DNA of 45,588 nt from Candidatus Poribacteria bacterium (lineage in GTDB: Bacteria > Poribacteria > WGA-4E > WGA-3G): NCBI GenBank assembly GCA_022822275.1, contig JAJEBZ010000037.1, forward strand, positions 1-45,588. Reading direction: 5' to 3'. Position 1 is the stretch's first letter. Each line of letters starts with the position of its first letter. Below, in pieces: positions 8,061 to 17,835 of the stretch. Under the pieces are notes generated by a model. That model saw only the letters and a program-made list of their open reading frames with translations. It was not told where the DNA came from and searched no databases. A program made the translations under genes and the position numbers.

Positions 8061-9938
8061 ATGGCATCAATAGAAAGATTGACAGAGAATCTAATAGATA
8101 CAACACAGCCGGTTGCTACCCGTCGAGCTGCAATCATGGCTATCGCTGAGATTGGTGGCGAACAAGCACTTCCTTTTCTCTTGAATGCGTTGCGAGATAA
8201 TGCCCCCAGCGTAAGACGTGAAGCTGCAAGCGCATTACAGCAATACTCTCTACAAGAGGTTACACCTGCCTTATTAGATGCAGTAATGTCTGAAGAAAAT
8301 GATTTAACACTCTGGACGCTGATTGAGGTGATTGGGAACATTGGGACTTCAGAGGTGCTTCCAACCCTAAATCAACTTTTTAACAGATCGCTTTCACCTT
8401 TGACACGTAGGGAAATACAAAAGAGTATTGACCAGATAAATGTCAGGATATCAGAAACCGATGAGTTAGTTGAGCCTGATCAAAATACTACTAATGATGA
8501 TGTTGTTGATAAAGTTGATAATCAAGTATCCGATCCAGAACAACAAAATGATTTAAACCAAGAAAATTCTAATGTCATTGTTGAAATTAGTGACAGTTCT
8601 CATGACTCAGAACAGGCCGCTGAAATTTCTGTTGAGGATACAAATGAAACTAATCACAATGTTGAAGAAGAGAGAAAAACCGATGAAATTGAAGTGCCAA
8701 CCCTTGAAGTGAATGAAGAACAGGAATCAGATAGGTCAAATACTGAAGTATATAATGAAAATGTTGTTCCTTTAGAAGAATCAAACAGAACAGATGGTGA
8801 AATGGATTCCGATGATGGTTTGACAAGCGAAATTGGAGCAATTCAGCGACTCGGTACAACACCTGCGTTGCCAGTACTAGTCCCCAATACTTCAGTTGTA
8901 ATTTATGAACAGGAAGATACACATTATAAACCGAGTATTTTTGCAATGGTATTGCGACCTAACACCTATCTATCGAAACGTTGGGTTTCACGGACGCGTC
9001 TCTTTATCGTATTGTTATGTCTTTTGATAGGATCGACAGTAGGCTTAGTCTATTCACAAGTACAACGCATGCCTCGGTCCCCCTATCATCAGGGGTATGA
9101 TAGCGATTTTCTTAAAAATCCACAACTTTATCTGGCAGAAGGTAGTTTCTCTATTCAACAGGCAGATTATCGTAGTGCAATTGAAAAGTTTGAACTAATT
9201 AGGGGCAATGAATCGATTGATCCTGAATTATTTAGGGAATTAGGGTATGCCTATTTTCAGGAAAAACTATATGCTTCGGCTGTTGAAGCTTATGAATATT
9301 ATTTACAGTCAAGAACTACAAATTCTTATCAACCATTTGTAGCAGAGGCATCAATTCCATTAAGTGGACTTGATTCTGAGTTGAGCCGTTCTTCTGACTA
9401 TATGATATATAATATTCTTGGAATAGCATATAAGAAGTTGGGGCAATTCCATAAAGCTCGAATTGCCTTTGAAACTGCGATCTTTTTTGAGCCAAACGAA
9501 GCGGAAGCATATAGTAATCTCGCTCAACTCTATTCTGAGAACTATCAACAGAAAAATCTATTAGCTGAAGTACTTGCATACACATCAGTTGGTCGCCGAC
9601 CCGAATTGGCAAAGTATCACGATACTTTAGGGTGGCTCATTAGTAAGAACGGACGTTTAAACAAAGCTACGAATGATTTGGAACAGGCAATCCGCTTGCA
9701 AAGTGATTATGTTCCCGCACATTATCACTTATCAGAGGTCCTTCATAAAATAAAGAATCCAATAATAGCTGAAAAAACTTTCCATAATGATATATTAAAG
9801 AAGGTGATTGGAAAAAGGAATCCACAGCCAGGAATATTAAGTTTCCTTTCCTATATGCATGAGAAAGATATCCAAAAACTTCCAAGATTATACACATCAT
9901 TGCTGGAGAATTGGGGTTTAAATCAACCCATCTGGTAA
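8061..9938 (+). CDS. HEAT-repeat and TPR single-pass membrane protein
   Basis: A 625-residue protein with three parts. Residues 1-130 hold HEAT-type helical repeats (RRAAIMAIAEIGGEQALPFL and similar). Residues about 135-265 are very acidic, rich in E, D, N and S, and probably disordered. One membrane helix lies at about 313-333. The C-terminal 270 residues contain TPR-type units (YRSAIEKFELI, YASAVEAYEYYL, HKARIAFETAIFFEPNEAEAYSNLAQLY). This suggests a scaffold with a cytosolic HEAT domain and an exported TPR domain. There is no catalytic motif. The ribosome site before ATG 8061 is weak. A clear terminator follows at 10019. The family is not one I can name. Confidence 0.8.
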   Translation: MASIERLTENLIDTTQPVATRRAAIMAIAEIGGEQALPFLLNALRDNAPSVRREAASALQQYSLQEVTPALLDAVMSEENDLTLWTLIEVIGNIGTSEVLPTLNQLFNRSLSPLTRREIQKSIDQINVRISETDELVEPDQNTTNDDVVDKVDNQVSDPEQQNDLNQENSNVIVEISDSSHDSEQAAEISVEDTNETNHNVEEERKTDEIEVPTLEVNEEQESDRSNTEVYNENVVPLEESNRTDGEMDSDDGLTSEIGAIQRLGTTPALPVLVPNTSVVIYEQEDTHYKPSIFAMVLRPNTYLSKRWVSRTRLFIVLLCLLIGSTVGLVYSQVQRMPRSPYHQGYDSDFLKNPQLYLAEGSFSIQQADYRSAIEKFELIRGNESIDPELFRELGYAYFQEKLYASAVEAYEYYLQSRTTNSYQPFVAEASIPLSGLDSELSRSSDYMIYNILGIAYKKLGQFHKARIAFETAIFFEPNEAEAYSNLAQLYSENYQQKNLLAEVLAYTSVGRRPELAKYHDTLGWLISKNGRLNKATNDLEQAIRLQSDYVPAHYHLSEVLHKIKNPIIAEKTFHNDILKKVIGKRNPQPGILSFLSYMHEKDIQKLPRLYTSLLENWGLNQPIW

Positions 9939-10018
9939 ACTGACTTTGACCTGAGGAAGTCTGAAAGGCCGTTTGGGCGTTGATTTTTAAATTCATTAGT
10001 ATTTATACAAAGATGCAA

Positions 10019-10047
10019 CCCCAAATACAGTGTGTATTTGGGGTTTT
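10019..10047 (+). terminator. Rho-independent terminator
   Basis: CCCCAAATAC pairs with GTATTTGGGG (10 bp) over the loop AGTGT and is followed by TTTT. It lies 80 bases after the HEAT/TPR gene and just before the groL promoter, so it separates the two transcription units. Confidence 0.75.
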
Positions 10048-10095
10048 CAGTTAATTCCTTATGGGTAAATTGGTATAGATAACTATTGAAAAAAG

Positions 10096-10124
10096 TTGAC
10101 TTCCTCTCATGTCTATGCTATAAT
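10096..10124 (+). promoter_or_regulatory. Sigma70 promoter of groL
   Basis: TTGACT (10096-10101), a 17-base spacer and a perfect TATAAT (10119-10124), 56 bases before the groL start codon. No CIRCE-type inverted repeat was seen around it, so HrcA control is not indicated. Confidence 0.75.
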
Positions 10125-10180
10125 TTGTCACAGAATTATTTTTATCAAAGTCTCTAATAAATATTTTTAGGAGGAATTTA

Positions 10181-11809
10181 ATGCCCGCAAAGCAATTAAT
10201 TTTTGACGAAGAAGCAAGAGTGGCTTTAAAACGTGGTGCTGACGTTCTTGCCAATGCCGTCAAGGTAACTTTAGGTCCCCGTGGACGAAATGTGGTCATA
10301 CAAAAACCTTATGGTGCACCGATCGTTACTTGTGATGGTGTCACCGTTGCCAATGAGATTGAACTTGAAGACCCTTATGAGAATATGGGGGCACAATTGT
10401 TGGAGTCTATTGCAACTAAAACAAACGATGTTGCAGGAGATGGAACCACCACTGCCACTTTGTTAGGACAAGAAATTTTACATGAAGGTCTAAAAAACGT
10501 AACTGCTGGAGCAGACCCCATGCAGTTGAAAATAGGTATAGATAAAGCTGTTGTCGCTGCAGTAGATGCAATTACTGCACAGAGTCGTGAGGTTAACACC
10601 CATGAAGAGATTGTCCAAGTTGCGTCAATCGCAGCCAACGATCCTGCAAACGATAGTGATATCGGCACAATCATTGCTGATGCTATTGAGAAAGTTGGAA
10701 ATGACGGGGCAATAACCATAGAAGAGGGTAAAACATCCGAGACCAATGTTGACGTTGTTGAAGGCATGCAGTTTGACAGAGGTTTTTTATCTCCTAATTT
10801 TGTTACTAACCTCAAAGAACAGACCGTTGAACTTGAGAATCCATATATTCTAATTAATACTGGTAAAATATCTTCAATCTCAGACTTAGTGCCAATATTA
10901 GAAAAGGTTATGCAACTGAGTCGTCCGTTGCTGATTATTGCTGAAGATGTTGAAGGTGAAGCGTTATCAACTTTAGTAGTTAACAAGTTGAGAGGCAACA
11001 TGCAAGTTGCTGCAGTGAAAGCACCTGGATTCGGTGATAGACGTAAAGAAATGTTAGAAGATATAGCAGTATTGACTGCGGGACAGGTTGTTTCTGAAGA
11101 TAGTGGTATTCGTATAGAAAACATTGTTGTAGGGATGTTAGGTACTGCGCGCAGCGTTAATATTGACAAAGATACCACAACCATTGTGGGCGGTTTTGGT
11201 TCTACTGAAAGCATTGAAGGGAGAGTCGTTCAGATACGTAGGCAGATTGAAGATACGACATCAGAATATGACAGAGAAAAACTTGAAGAACGTTTGGCGA
11301 AGCTCGCTGGAGGTGTGGCGGTTGTCAATGTTGGTGCTGCAACAGAGATCGAAATGAAAGAAAAAAAGGCAAGATGTGAAGATGCCCTTGCTGCCACACG
11401 CGCCGCTATAGAGGAAGGGATCGTTCCCGGTGGCGGTACTGCCTTGTTGCGTGCTATCTCAAGTATCAAGAAACTTGAATTAGATGGCGATCAAAATACG
11501 GGTCGTAATATTGTTCAGGCAGCATTGCGATCTCCGGTTCGCGCTATTGCAGAAAATGCTGGCTTAGAAGGTGCGGTTGTTCTTGCAAAAGTTGAAGAAG
11601 CAGATGTTAATTTTGGATTCAACGCTGCAACAGAAGAGTACGGGGATATGCTTGAATATGGAGTGATTGATCCTACAAAGGTTGTTCGGTCTGCTCTACA
11701 GAATGCATCCAGCATTGCGGGTTTACTATTGACAACCGAAACTTTAATCACTGAAATTGAGGAACCACCAGAATTACCAGATGCTGATATGCATGATGAC
11801 TATATGTAA
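10181..11809 (+). CDS. groL: Chaperonin GroEL
   Basis: A 542-residue Hsp60 chaperonin that folds client proteins in an ATP-driven double ring. The apical, intermediate and equatorial segments read through without a break: [12 protein letters not shown] near residue 28, the ATPase motif GDGTTTA at 86-92 (Asp87), and [16 protein letters not shown] and [15 protein letters not shown] in the second equatorial part. AGGAGGA precedes ATG 10181. Two things are unusual. No groES lies next to it, so the co-chaperonin gene must be elsewhere. Also, the tail ends in acidic residues ([10 protein letters not shown]) instead of the common Gly-Gly-Met repeat. This could be a second groL paralogue. Confidence 0.95.
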   Translation: MPAKQLIFDEEARVALKRGADVLANAVKVTLGPRGRNVVIQKPYGAPIVTCDGVTVANEIELEDPYENMGAQLLESIATKTNDVAGDGTTTATLLGQEILHEGLKNVTAGADPMQLKIGIDKAVVAAVDAITAQSREVNTHEEIVQVASIAANDPANDSDIGTIIADAIEKVGNDGAITIEEGKTSETNVDVVEGMQFDRGFLSPNFVTNLKEQTVELENPYILINTGKISSISDLVPILEKVMQLSRPLLIIAEDVEGEALSTLVVNKLRGNMQVAAVKAPGFGDRRKEMLEDIAVLTAGQVVSEDSGIRIENIVVGMLGTARSVNIDKDTTTIVGGFGSTESIEGRVVQIRRQIEDTTSEYDREKLEERLAKLAGGVAVVNVGAATEIEMKEKKARCEDALAATRAAIEEGIVPGGGTALLRAISSIKKLELDGDQNTGRNIVQAALRSPVRAIAENAGLEGAVVLAKVEEADVNFGFNAATEEYGDMLEYGVIDPTKVVRSALQNASSIAGLLLTTETLITEIEEPPELPDADMHDDYM

Positions 11810-11812
11810 GCG

Positions 11813-11869
11813 TAGCACAAACTTTTAGTTTGTGCTGTCCGAGGCCGCAAACTAAAAGTTTGCGGTACA
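11813..11869. repeat. Paired REP-like hairpins after groL
   Basis: Two adjacent palindromes: AGCACAAACT/AGTTTGTGCT (within 11814-11836) and CCGCAAACT/AGTTTGCGG (11845-11865). Near-identical pairs occur at 40728-40782, and a single relative is at 34477-34506. Their position just after a stop codon suggests that they can end transcription or protect the 3' end of the mRNA. Confidence 0.6.
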
Positions 11870-11961
11870 AAGACTTAGACCGAGTTCACGTTACATAATT
11901 ACTAAAACAATCGGTATGTCTAATTACCTAATATGAAGGTGCGATATTCACTTTATCGCAC

Positions 11962-12429
11962 CTAAGTTCTGTAACGTGCTACCATCCCACTATCCCAATC
12001 ACAATCTAAACAGAACATATCTGAAGGACTTAAGTACTGTATTTTTTTACTTCGGCATGCAGGACATTCTGATAGATTGTTTTCCAATTCAGCTCTCTCT
12101 GACTGTTGAAAAATGTTGAGATGGTATATCTTCATGGTACCTGAGTAGTGATGACCAAGCGGACACCGAATTAAATTTGTATTTTCCTTCTCAAAACGAT
12201 CAATTAATTCGCGGAGAAACTTTAGTGGATGTCTACAGATTGGACACGGATTCGGTATCAGTTCTTTTACAACGATTATATCCGTATCCTCTGAACGTAC
12301 AGAAATAGGCAACGCGAGGTGATGCTCAAGTCTTAGTGATTCAGAGAGATGAGTTTCAATGTTATCAAGGTGTTCGGATGTTACTGTAGCAAAATTATCA
12401 GGACTTAACACCACCCCTGTTGGAACCAT
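11962..12429 (-). CDS. Zinc-ribbon protein of unknown function
   Basis: A 155-residue protein with several CxxC-type metal sites: Cys62 and Cys65 (CPICRHP), Cys89 with His93/His94 (CPLGHH), Cys122 and Cys125 (CPACRSK), and Cys140 and Cys143 (FCLDCDWDSG). This fits two small zinc ribbons. The first 55 residues are free of cysteine. A GGGTGG site precedes ATG 12429. It could bind nucleic acid or serve as a structural adaptor, but no family could be named. It is convergent with groL. The next gene on this strand starts about 500 bases away and may share a transcript. Confidence 0.6.
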   Translation of the reverse strand: MVPTGVVLSPDNFATVTSEHLDNIETHLSESLRLEHHLALPISVRSEDTDIIVVKELIPNPCPICRHPLKFLRELIDRFEKENTNLIRCPLGHHYSGTMKIYHLNIFQQSERAELENNLSECPACRSKKIQYLSPSDMFCLDCDWDSGMVARYRT

Positions 12430-12596
12430 AGTTCCACCCTTTAAACTTGAGATGAGTCTATATATACGTTCTAAAATGATTCATACCTCCGAAATCAATT
12501 GAAGTGACAGGTGAACCGAATGAGGATATCTGCGATACTATGCTATGTAGTAAAATACATCATCTGACTAATTTTAATAGTTTTTCACAAGGTATC

Positions 12597-12971
12597 TTAA
12601 TTTGCTTTCGGTTCAGCAGACAATAAGTCTTCACGAGTTATTGCTAGCTGTGAACTACTACGTTTTGAACGATATACATCATCTGGTTGGTTGCGAACAA
12701 TGATTATATCATCACCATCACGTTCTATTGCATCACCCGACATTAACATGCTTTCAATTTTTCTCATACTTGTAATGAAATTTATTGTAATTTTTCCTGT
12801 ATCAAGTATATTTATCCGCCACCCATTATCAGTTTTGACACGGGTGAATCGTTGGTTAATATCAATTGATTGCAACTGCATAATGTTTAAGATGATACCA
12901 CTTTCTGGCGTTTCATTGTTTGAATTGTTTGAATTTTCGGTTGCTTGGTCCATTCCATTTTCCTCTGCCAT
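12597..12971 (-). CDS. Small hypothetical protein
   Basis: A 124-residue protein with a polar, Asn/Glu-rich N terminus (ENSNNSNNETPESG) and a compact middle: IDINQRFTRVKTDNGWRINI then ITINFITSMRKIESMLMSGDA. The ATG at 12971 is preferred because GAGGAG lies just upstream; the ATG at 12986 overlaps that site. No cysteines, membrane segment or known motif were seen. The family is unknown. Confidence 0.55.
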   Translation of the reverse strand: MAEENGMDQATENSNNSNNETPESGIILNIMQLQSIDINQRFTRVKTDNGWRINILDTGKITINFITSMRKIESMLMSGDAIERDGDDIIIVRNQPDDVYRSKRSSSQLAITREDLLSAEPKAN

Positions 12972-13171
12972 TGATTGTCTCCTCATAATAAGAAAGTAAT
13001 TCTGATATAATTCTACCTAAAGGTATTAATGTTTGTCAACCTATTTTTGTACATAGGTGCTATTGTAAGGTTTTGTCCCCCTTTGAGCGGGAATAGTTTC
13101 AATACGGTAGTAAACCCCTTTGCAAAGGCAAATATGACGAGAAAAGAAAATTAAATTAACGGAATATCAAT

Positions 13172-13825
13172 CTAAATATTTCGTTCAATTGACCAGTGTC
13201 TATCTGAACTTTGAACAACCACCGCCCCAGTCATATCTGTTTGACATAACATCTCTTTGACTTCTTCGATTGTAAAGGACGCAAGGAAAGAGTCGTAATA
13301 AAGTTTCTGTTGGTAAGGGGTATCTTCAGAAGCATAAGTATCTACAAATCTTTGGGCATCAGCAGAAGTTTCTGGTCGGATTAGATCGCGAATTAATATG
13401 ACACCGTTAGGTTTTACAACTCTACCCATCTCTTTTAGAGCAGTTAACGCATCGTGTATATGATGTACAATGCTGTTAGAAATTAGTCCATCAAAACAAT
13501 TGTCAGGATAAGGCAGGTCTTTGGCATCAATATGTTCGAGTTTTATCTGTCTGGAGAGATCAGAATCTCTTACATGTTGTTCAGCAATTTTTAACATTTC
13601 TTTAGATAGGTCAATTGCTGTAATCTTGACATTTGGACACCGTGTTGCAAATAGGATAGGTATCTGTGCCGGTCCTGTACCAACATCAAGGAAATGCCCA
13701 CTTCTTGCACCGAGTTCAATCACACGATCTACAAATGCTTCGTCAACTTCTTCATGTTCCATTGCATCATAGGCTTCGGCGGCTTCAACTGTGTCCATTA
13801 CCTCTGGTTCTGTTATTCTTTTCAT
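13172..13825 (-). CDS. Class I SAM-dependent methyltransferase
   Basis: A 217-residue Rossmann-fold methyltransferase (Methyltransf_11/25 type). Motif I DVGTG is at 47-51, motif II ITAIDLSKEML about 25 residues later, then the D of HIDAKDLPYPDNCFD, and SNSIVHHI as motif IV. The acceptor is unknown. The start ATG 13825 has AGGAAA 7 bases upstream; the longer frame starting at 13882 has no ribosome site. It is a stand-alone gene. Confidence 0.82.
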   Translation of the reverse strand: MKRITEPEVMDTVEAAEAYDAMEHEEVDEAFVDRVIELGARSGHFLDVGTGPAQIPILFATRCPNVKITAIDLSKEMLKIAEQHVRDSDLSRQIKLEHIDAKDLPYPDNCFDGLISNSIVHHIHDALTALKEMGRVVKPNGVILIRDLIRPETSADAQRFVDTYASEDTPYQQKLYYDSFLASFTIEEVKEMLCQTDMTGAVVVQSSDRHWSIERNI

Positions 13826-13938
13826 GTATATTTCCTGTGTCAGATTTATAAGAACAAAATTTCTGTATAACTGAAAACTCAATGTAGCAAATGATTATAT
13901 ATGGCAATATGAAATTAGTCAACTGAAAAGATCAATAA

Positions 13939-14162
13939 GGATGTGTAAAGTTTTTGGCATGTGTGTTGTCTGAATCACGGATTACACAGATTACACGGAG
14001 GACGCGGAGAAGATACCCGCATGAGGGTGTATAGCATAGGATAAGTGTTCTCTAAGCAGGACGATTAGATACAGAGGTCTTATCCGCGTCCTCCGTGTAA
14101 TCCGCGATTCCGTACACACGCCGCGTAATCCGCGATTCTGGGCAACAAAACTTTACACACCC
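13939..14162. mobile_element. Family A non-coding element, copy A2
   Basis: About 224 bp with ends GGATGTGTAAAGTTTTTG and the complement of CAAAACTTTACACACCC. The core shares GATAAGTGTTCTCTAAGC and AGAGGTCTTATCC with A1 in the same orientation. Inner blocks ATTACACGGAGGACGCGGA and their complement give a long hairpin. It lies between the divergent methyltransferase and APS kinase genes. Confidence 0.75.
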
Positions 14163-14320
14163 TGCTGGAAATATAAATTTGCACTTCACACCTACATTTG
14201 ATATACTATTTAATTAAGCGTCTATATAATCAATCAACTTCAAGCACAATGTCTTGAAAATATAATTTAGAACTTTTTACTTATATCAAAGAAGTATCAG
14301 GAAATCACGAGGACTAACTA

Positions 14321-14938
14321 TTGGCAGAACAGAAATCAACTAATATTACGTGGCATTCAACAACCGTCACAGTAGAAGATCGGGAACAATTACTAAACCA
14401 AAAAGGGTGTGTCGTTTGGTTCACCGGTCTGTCAGGTTCAGGAAAGTCAACTTTAGCAAATGTCGTAGCACATTTATTGCACGAACGTAACCATCACACT
14501 TATGTACTTGATGGAGACAATGTCCGTCATGGATTGAACAAGAATTTAGGTTTCTCACCTGAGGACCGGGAAGAAAACATACGACGAGTCGGCGAAGTGG
14601 CTAAGCTATTTGTAGATGCAGGCACGATTGTAATGACAGCATTTATTTCCCCTTACCGCGCCGACCGTGATCAAGCAAGAGAACTAATCTCTGATAACAG
14701 ATTTGTGGAGGTTTTTGTTGATTGTCCGATTGATGTATGTGAAGAACGCGACCCTAAAGGGTTATACAAAAAAGCACGGTCTGGAGAAATCAAGGAATTT
14801 ACGGGTATTAGTGCACCTTACGAAGCACCAAAAAAACCAGAGATCGTCTTAAATACGGCGGAACTCTCTATTATAGAATCTGCACAGAAAGTTATCACAT
14901 TTCTTGAAAGTGCCTCTTTGGTACCGTCTGAAAAATAG
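14321..14938 (+). CDS. cysC: Adenylylsulfate kinase (APS kinase)
   Basis: A 205-residue kinase that phosphorylates APS to the sulfate donor PAPS. The P-loop GLSGSGKS is at 36-43, followed by [10 protein letters not shown], the [17 protein letters not shown] segment, [29 protein letters not shown] and GISAPYE. All are classic CysC motifs. The start codon is TTG at 14321, with GAGG 8 bases upstream. It is the first gene of a four-gene operon; the next gene starts 12 bases after its stop. No ATP sulfurylase genes are nearby. Making PAPS fits either sulfate assimilation or sulfation of polymers, and a sulfatase gene sits 20 kb away. Confidence 0.92.
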   Translation: MAEQKSTNITWHSTTVTVEDREQLLNQKGCVVWFTGLSGSGKSTLANVVAHLLHERNHHTYVLDGDNVRHGLNKNLGFSPEDREENIRRVGEVAKLFVDAGTIVMTAFISPYRADRDQARELISDNRFVEVFVDCPIDVCEERDPKGLYKKARSGEIKEFTGISAPYEAPKKPEIVLNTAELSIIESAQKVITFLESASLVPSEK

Positions 14939-14950
14939 TCTTGGAGAACT

Positions 14951-15904
14951 ATGAAACTGATCCAATTTCATTTGCCTAATTTAGGTCCGCGAGTCGGGGT
15001 TGTCACGCGTGAATACCAAGTAATTGATGTAACAAGTGACGAGTCACCGAGTGTTTTAGATGTGCTAAAACTTGCACACGAAGAACGGATATCCCTCGGT
15101 GTGCTCCTTGCTGATATACAAGAAAAGGTGTCTGCACCGCCACCGATGCGACTTACAAAATTTCACGATAGCGAACCAGAAATTGAGGAAGACTACGGAT
15201 TATCTTTAGAGAAATTGGATGTTCATCCAGACAAAAATATACCGCACCTACTTGCTCCAATAGATGCACCAGAGGTATGGGGATGTGGCGTTACTTACAA
15301 ACGTAGTGCGGACATGCGCGATGACGATTCAGAACAAGATATATACAGTCGCGTATATCAGGCGGACAGACCAGAAATTTTCTTCAAAGCAACCCCATCC
15401 CGTACAGTCGGCCCGAACGGCTTTATCGGTATCCGCAGCGACTCCAAGCTAACAGCAGCAGAACCGGAACTCGCTTATATTCTTGACACCGAAGGTGAAA
15501 TACTGGGGTATACGTTATGCAATGATGTGTCCGCTTGGGATATTGAGCGCGATAACCCATTATACCTACCTCAATCAAAGGTTTTTTACGGGTGTTGTGC
15601 ACTCGGGCCGATGTTTCTTACGACCACTGAAGTTGATGATCCATACAATCTTGAAATGAAATGCACGATCCTTCGCGGTGAAAAGGAAATCTATTTAGGT
15701 GAAATCAACACATCACAAATAAATTGGAAGTTTGAACAACTTACAGAGTTCTTGATGCGTGATAATCCAATCCCATTCGGGACTGTTGTTTCCACTGGGA
15801 CTGGCATTATTGTACCGAATGACTTACCACTTGCGCCAAACGATGTGGTTAAGATAGAAATTGAAGGTTTCGGAACGCTTTCGAATCCCGTCCAACAACT
15901 GTAA
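14951..15904 (+). CDS. FAH-family protein, 2-keto-3-deoxy-sugar-acid dehydratase-like
   Basis: A 317-residue fumarylacetoacetate-hydrolase-fold enzyme. The divalent-metal motif is present: Glu171 and Glu173 (AEPELAYILD) and Asp192 (CNDVSAWDIE). The stretches RPEIFFKATP, IGIRSDSK and NPLYLPQSKVFYGCCALGP resemble the sugar-acid dehydratase branch (2-dehydro-3-deoxy-D-arabinonate dehydratase type) more than true fumarylacetoacetase. That assignment is from memory of the family and so is tentative. GGAG precedes the ATG. It sits 12 bases from genes on both sides, which suggests pathway linkage with the PLP enzyme that follows. Confidence 0.82.
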   Translation: MKLIQFHLPNLGPRVGVVTREYQVIDVTSDESPSVLDVLKLAHEERISLGVLLADIQEKVSAPPPMRLTKFHDSEPEIEEDYGLSLEKLDVHPDKNIPHLLAPIDAPEVWGCGVTYKRSADMRDDDSEQDIYSRVYQADRPEIFFKATPSRTVGPNGFIGIRSDSKLTAAEPELAYILDTEGEILGYTLCNDVSAWDIERDNPLYLPQSKVFYGCCALGPMFLTTTEVDDPYNLEMKCTILRGEKEIYLGEINTSQINWKFEQLTEFLMRDNPIPFGTVVSTGTGIIVPNDLPLAPNDVVKIEIEGFGTLSNPVQQL

Positions 15905-15916
15905 GAGGTGTTAGAT

Positions 15917-17047
15917 ATGCACGCCACCGAGCATTATATCGGTAGACATAAGACGGAATTAGATACCCCCGCACTGTTAATCGATCTGGATAAAATGGAA
16001 GCGAATATTCAGAAGATGGCGGATTATTTTGCTACAGTAAATGCCAATCTAAGACCTCATGTCAAAACACATAAAACACCGATAATCGCACATAAACAGA
16101 TAGCAGCTGGAGCAATTGGTGTAACTTGCGCAAAATTGGGAGAAGCAGAAACTGTTATTCATGCAGGTATCCGTGATGTACTCATCGCAAACCAAATTGT
16201 TGGCACACAAAAAATTGCACGTCTTGTTAACCTCGCGAAACATTCCGATATAATGGTCGCAGTAGACGATGCTCAAAATATACAGGACTTATCTGAAGCA
16301 GCATCAACTAAAGGTGTAATGATAAGGATTTTAGTTGAAATTAATATTGGCATGAATCGTTGTGGTGTTGAACCCAGAGAACCAGCTCTGGCTTTAGCAC
16401 AACAGGTTACCAAAAGTCCAAATCTTAAGTTTGAGGGATTGATGGGTTATGAGGGACATCTCATTACACAGAATGGTAAGTATTATAGAGAGAATAATAC
16501 ACGGCTTGCAATGTTAAGTTTATTTAGCACAGCAGACCATCTCATGAATAACGGTATTGAAGTTTCAATTCTGAGTGGTGGCGGAACCGGAACTTATGAC
16601 ATAACTGGCAGTATACCCGAAATAACAGAAATACAGGCTGGATCTTATGTTTTTATGGATGCTAACTATCGCGGCGTGCAAGGAGTCGGAGATAAATTTG
16701 ATTGCGCTTTGACAGTTCTATCAACTGTCGTCAGCTGTCCAGCACCAGATCGTATCATAGTTGATGCGGGGATGAAAGTCCTTACGAAGGAGTTCGGAAT
16801 TCCACAACCGATTGATTATCCGGAACTTGAAATGGTAGAACTATCGGAAGAACATGGTAAAATGCAGGTATCTAACGGAGATATTCCATTGAAACCGGGA
16901 GATATTCCATTGAAACCGGGAGATAAACTGGAAATTTTACCAACACACTGTTGCACAACTGTTAATCTTCATGACAAGTACTACGGGATACGCGACGAAA
17001 TCGTCGAATCTGTGTGGTACATAACTGCAAGAGGGAGTTCGCAATAA
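15917..17047 (+). CDS. D-threonine aldolase / D-serine dehydratase-like PLP enzyme
   Basis: A 376-residue fold-type III PLP enzyme with an alanine-racemase-like N-terminal barrel. The PLP lysine is most likely Lys50 in LRPHVKTHK. The C terminus has the DSD1-type metal site, His344 and Cys346 in THCCTTVN. Enzymes of this group act on D-3-hydroxy amino acids such as D-threonine or D-serine. ATG 15917 is preferred over GTG 15908 because AGAGG lies 8 bases before the ATG. A 21-bp tandem duplication at 16877-16918 repeats the heptapeptide GDIPLKP near the C terminus. The stop codon overlaps the next ATG by one base. Confidence 0.85.
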   Translation: MHATEHYIGRHKTELDTPALLIDLDKMEANIQKMADYFATVNANLRPHVKTHKTPIIAHKQIAAGAIGVTCAKLGEAETVIHAGIRDVLIANQIVGTQKIARLVNLAKHSDIMVAVDDAQNIQDLSEAASTKGVMIRILVEINIGMNRCGVEPREPALALAQQVTKSPNLKFEGLMGYEGHLITQNGKYYRENNTRLAMLSLFSTADHLMNNGIEVSILSGGGTGTYDITGSIPEITEIQAGSYVFMDANYRGVQGVGDKFDCALTVLSTVVSCPAPDRIIVDAGMKVLTKEFGIPQPIDYPELEMVELSEEHGKMQVSNGDIPLKPGDIPLKPGDKLEILPTHCCTTVNLHDKYYGIRDEIVESVWYITARGSSQ

Positions 17048-17367
17048 TGATAACGACAACAACAAACTCGGTTGAAGGTAGAGATATAGGTCAATACCTC
17101 GGTTTAGTCACCGGCGAGGCGATCATGGGAGCAAATATCTTTCGTGATTTTATGGCTGGTATTACTGATATGATTGGCGGGAGATCAAAAACCTACGAGA
17201 GCAAACTTGAAGATGCGCGGGAGACCGCTATAATGGAAATGCAGGAAATCGCACAACGGAAAGGGGCTGATGCAGTCGTCGGAATTGATATTGACTATCA
17301 AGTACTCGGTTCAAACAACGGCATGTTGATGGTTACAGCTACCGGCACTGCAGTAAAACTCAAATAA
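17047..17367 (+). CDS. YbjQ/UPF0145-like protein
   Basis: A 106-residue protein of the YbjQ (UPF0145, putative heavy-metal-binding) family: [20 protein letters not shown] at the N terminus, an Ala/Gly segment, a helix with [24 protein letters not shown], and a closing strand with [11 protein letters not shown]. The length matches the family. The ATG overlaps the stop codon of the PLP enzyme gene (TAATG), so translation is probably coupled. The biochemical role of the family is unsettled. It ends the cysC operon. Confidence 0.85.
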   Translation: MITTTTNSVEGRDIGQYLGLVTGEAIMGANIFRDFMAGITDMIGGRSKTYESKLEDARETAIMEMQEIAQRKGADAVVGIDIDYQVLGSNNGMLMVTATGTAVKLK

Positions 17368-17430
17368 GCTGATATTGTCCGTATTTTTGTTTTTACATAA
17401 TTAACCTAAATTGTACTTTGTAGCACAAAC

Positions 17431-17656
17431 TTCATGAAGATTAAAAAATAATTTCGGTAATTTCTTTAGTCCCGTAGGGACGATATGTAGATACCCCATG
17501 ACAAGTGCTATAAACATAGCGTCCCTACCAAATCAACGCCAGAAGCGCGTATGGTTTCTGGCGGGACTAAAGAGGGCGTTTATTTCGTTTTTCTATAAAC
17601 ATAGCGTCCCTACCAAATCAACGCCAGAAGCGCGTATGGCTTCTGGCGGGACTAAA
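17431..17656. repeat. Family D palindromic cluster D1
   Basis: It begins with ATGAAGATTAA and TTTCGGTAATTT and then carries TTTAGTCCCGTAGGGAC and two copies of a roughly 62-base unit (about 17511-17572 and 17595-17656). Each unit contains GCGTCCCTACCAAATCAACG and the hairpin CGCCAGAAGC/GCTTCTGGCG; the first copy has a T in place of one stem base. Related clusters occur at 25438 and 44487. The unit spacing is irregular and the units are palindromic, so it is not a CRISPR array. Confidence 0.65.
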
Positions 17657-17710
17657 TATGGGACAATCTCAATAATCATGCGTATTTAGAGGTGTTCACA
17701 ACAACCCAGA

Positions 17711-17821
17711 TATTTTCTTAAATTGACGCTTATGAGTATGTCAGAATACGCGTATGGTATTTTGAATTGGTTAGGAAACCGCACCTACCGTCGAAAATAA
17801 GATAAATCCCGTTAATTGGGT
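17711..17821 (-). repeat. Partial family E element, right end only
   Basis: The stretch from CTTAAATTGACGCTTATGAG through GGTATTTTGAATTGGTTAGG to CCCGTTAATTGGGT matches the right end of element E1 (40872-40968). The other terminus was not found in the intergenic space, so this is a solo end or a decayed copy. It lies 14 bases before element C2. Confidence 0.5.
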
Positions 17822-17835
17822 ATTAGATTAATATA

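Noticed and set aside
10375-11214. A 279-codon minus-strand frame inside groL.
   Set aside because: It is a shadow of a strongly conserved gene, with Ser/Ile-rich low-quality sequence and no ribosome site.
17431-17656. Repeated units with TAGTCCCGTAGGGAC as a possible CRISPR array (also 25438-25737 and 44487-44646).
   Set aside because: The units are palindromic and differ in length, the spacing is irregular, intervals are themselves repeated, and no cas gene is in the window.
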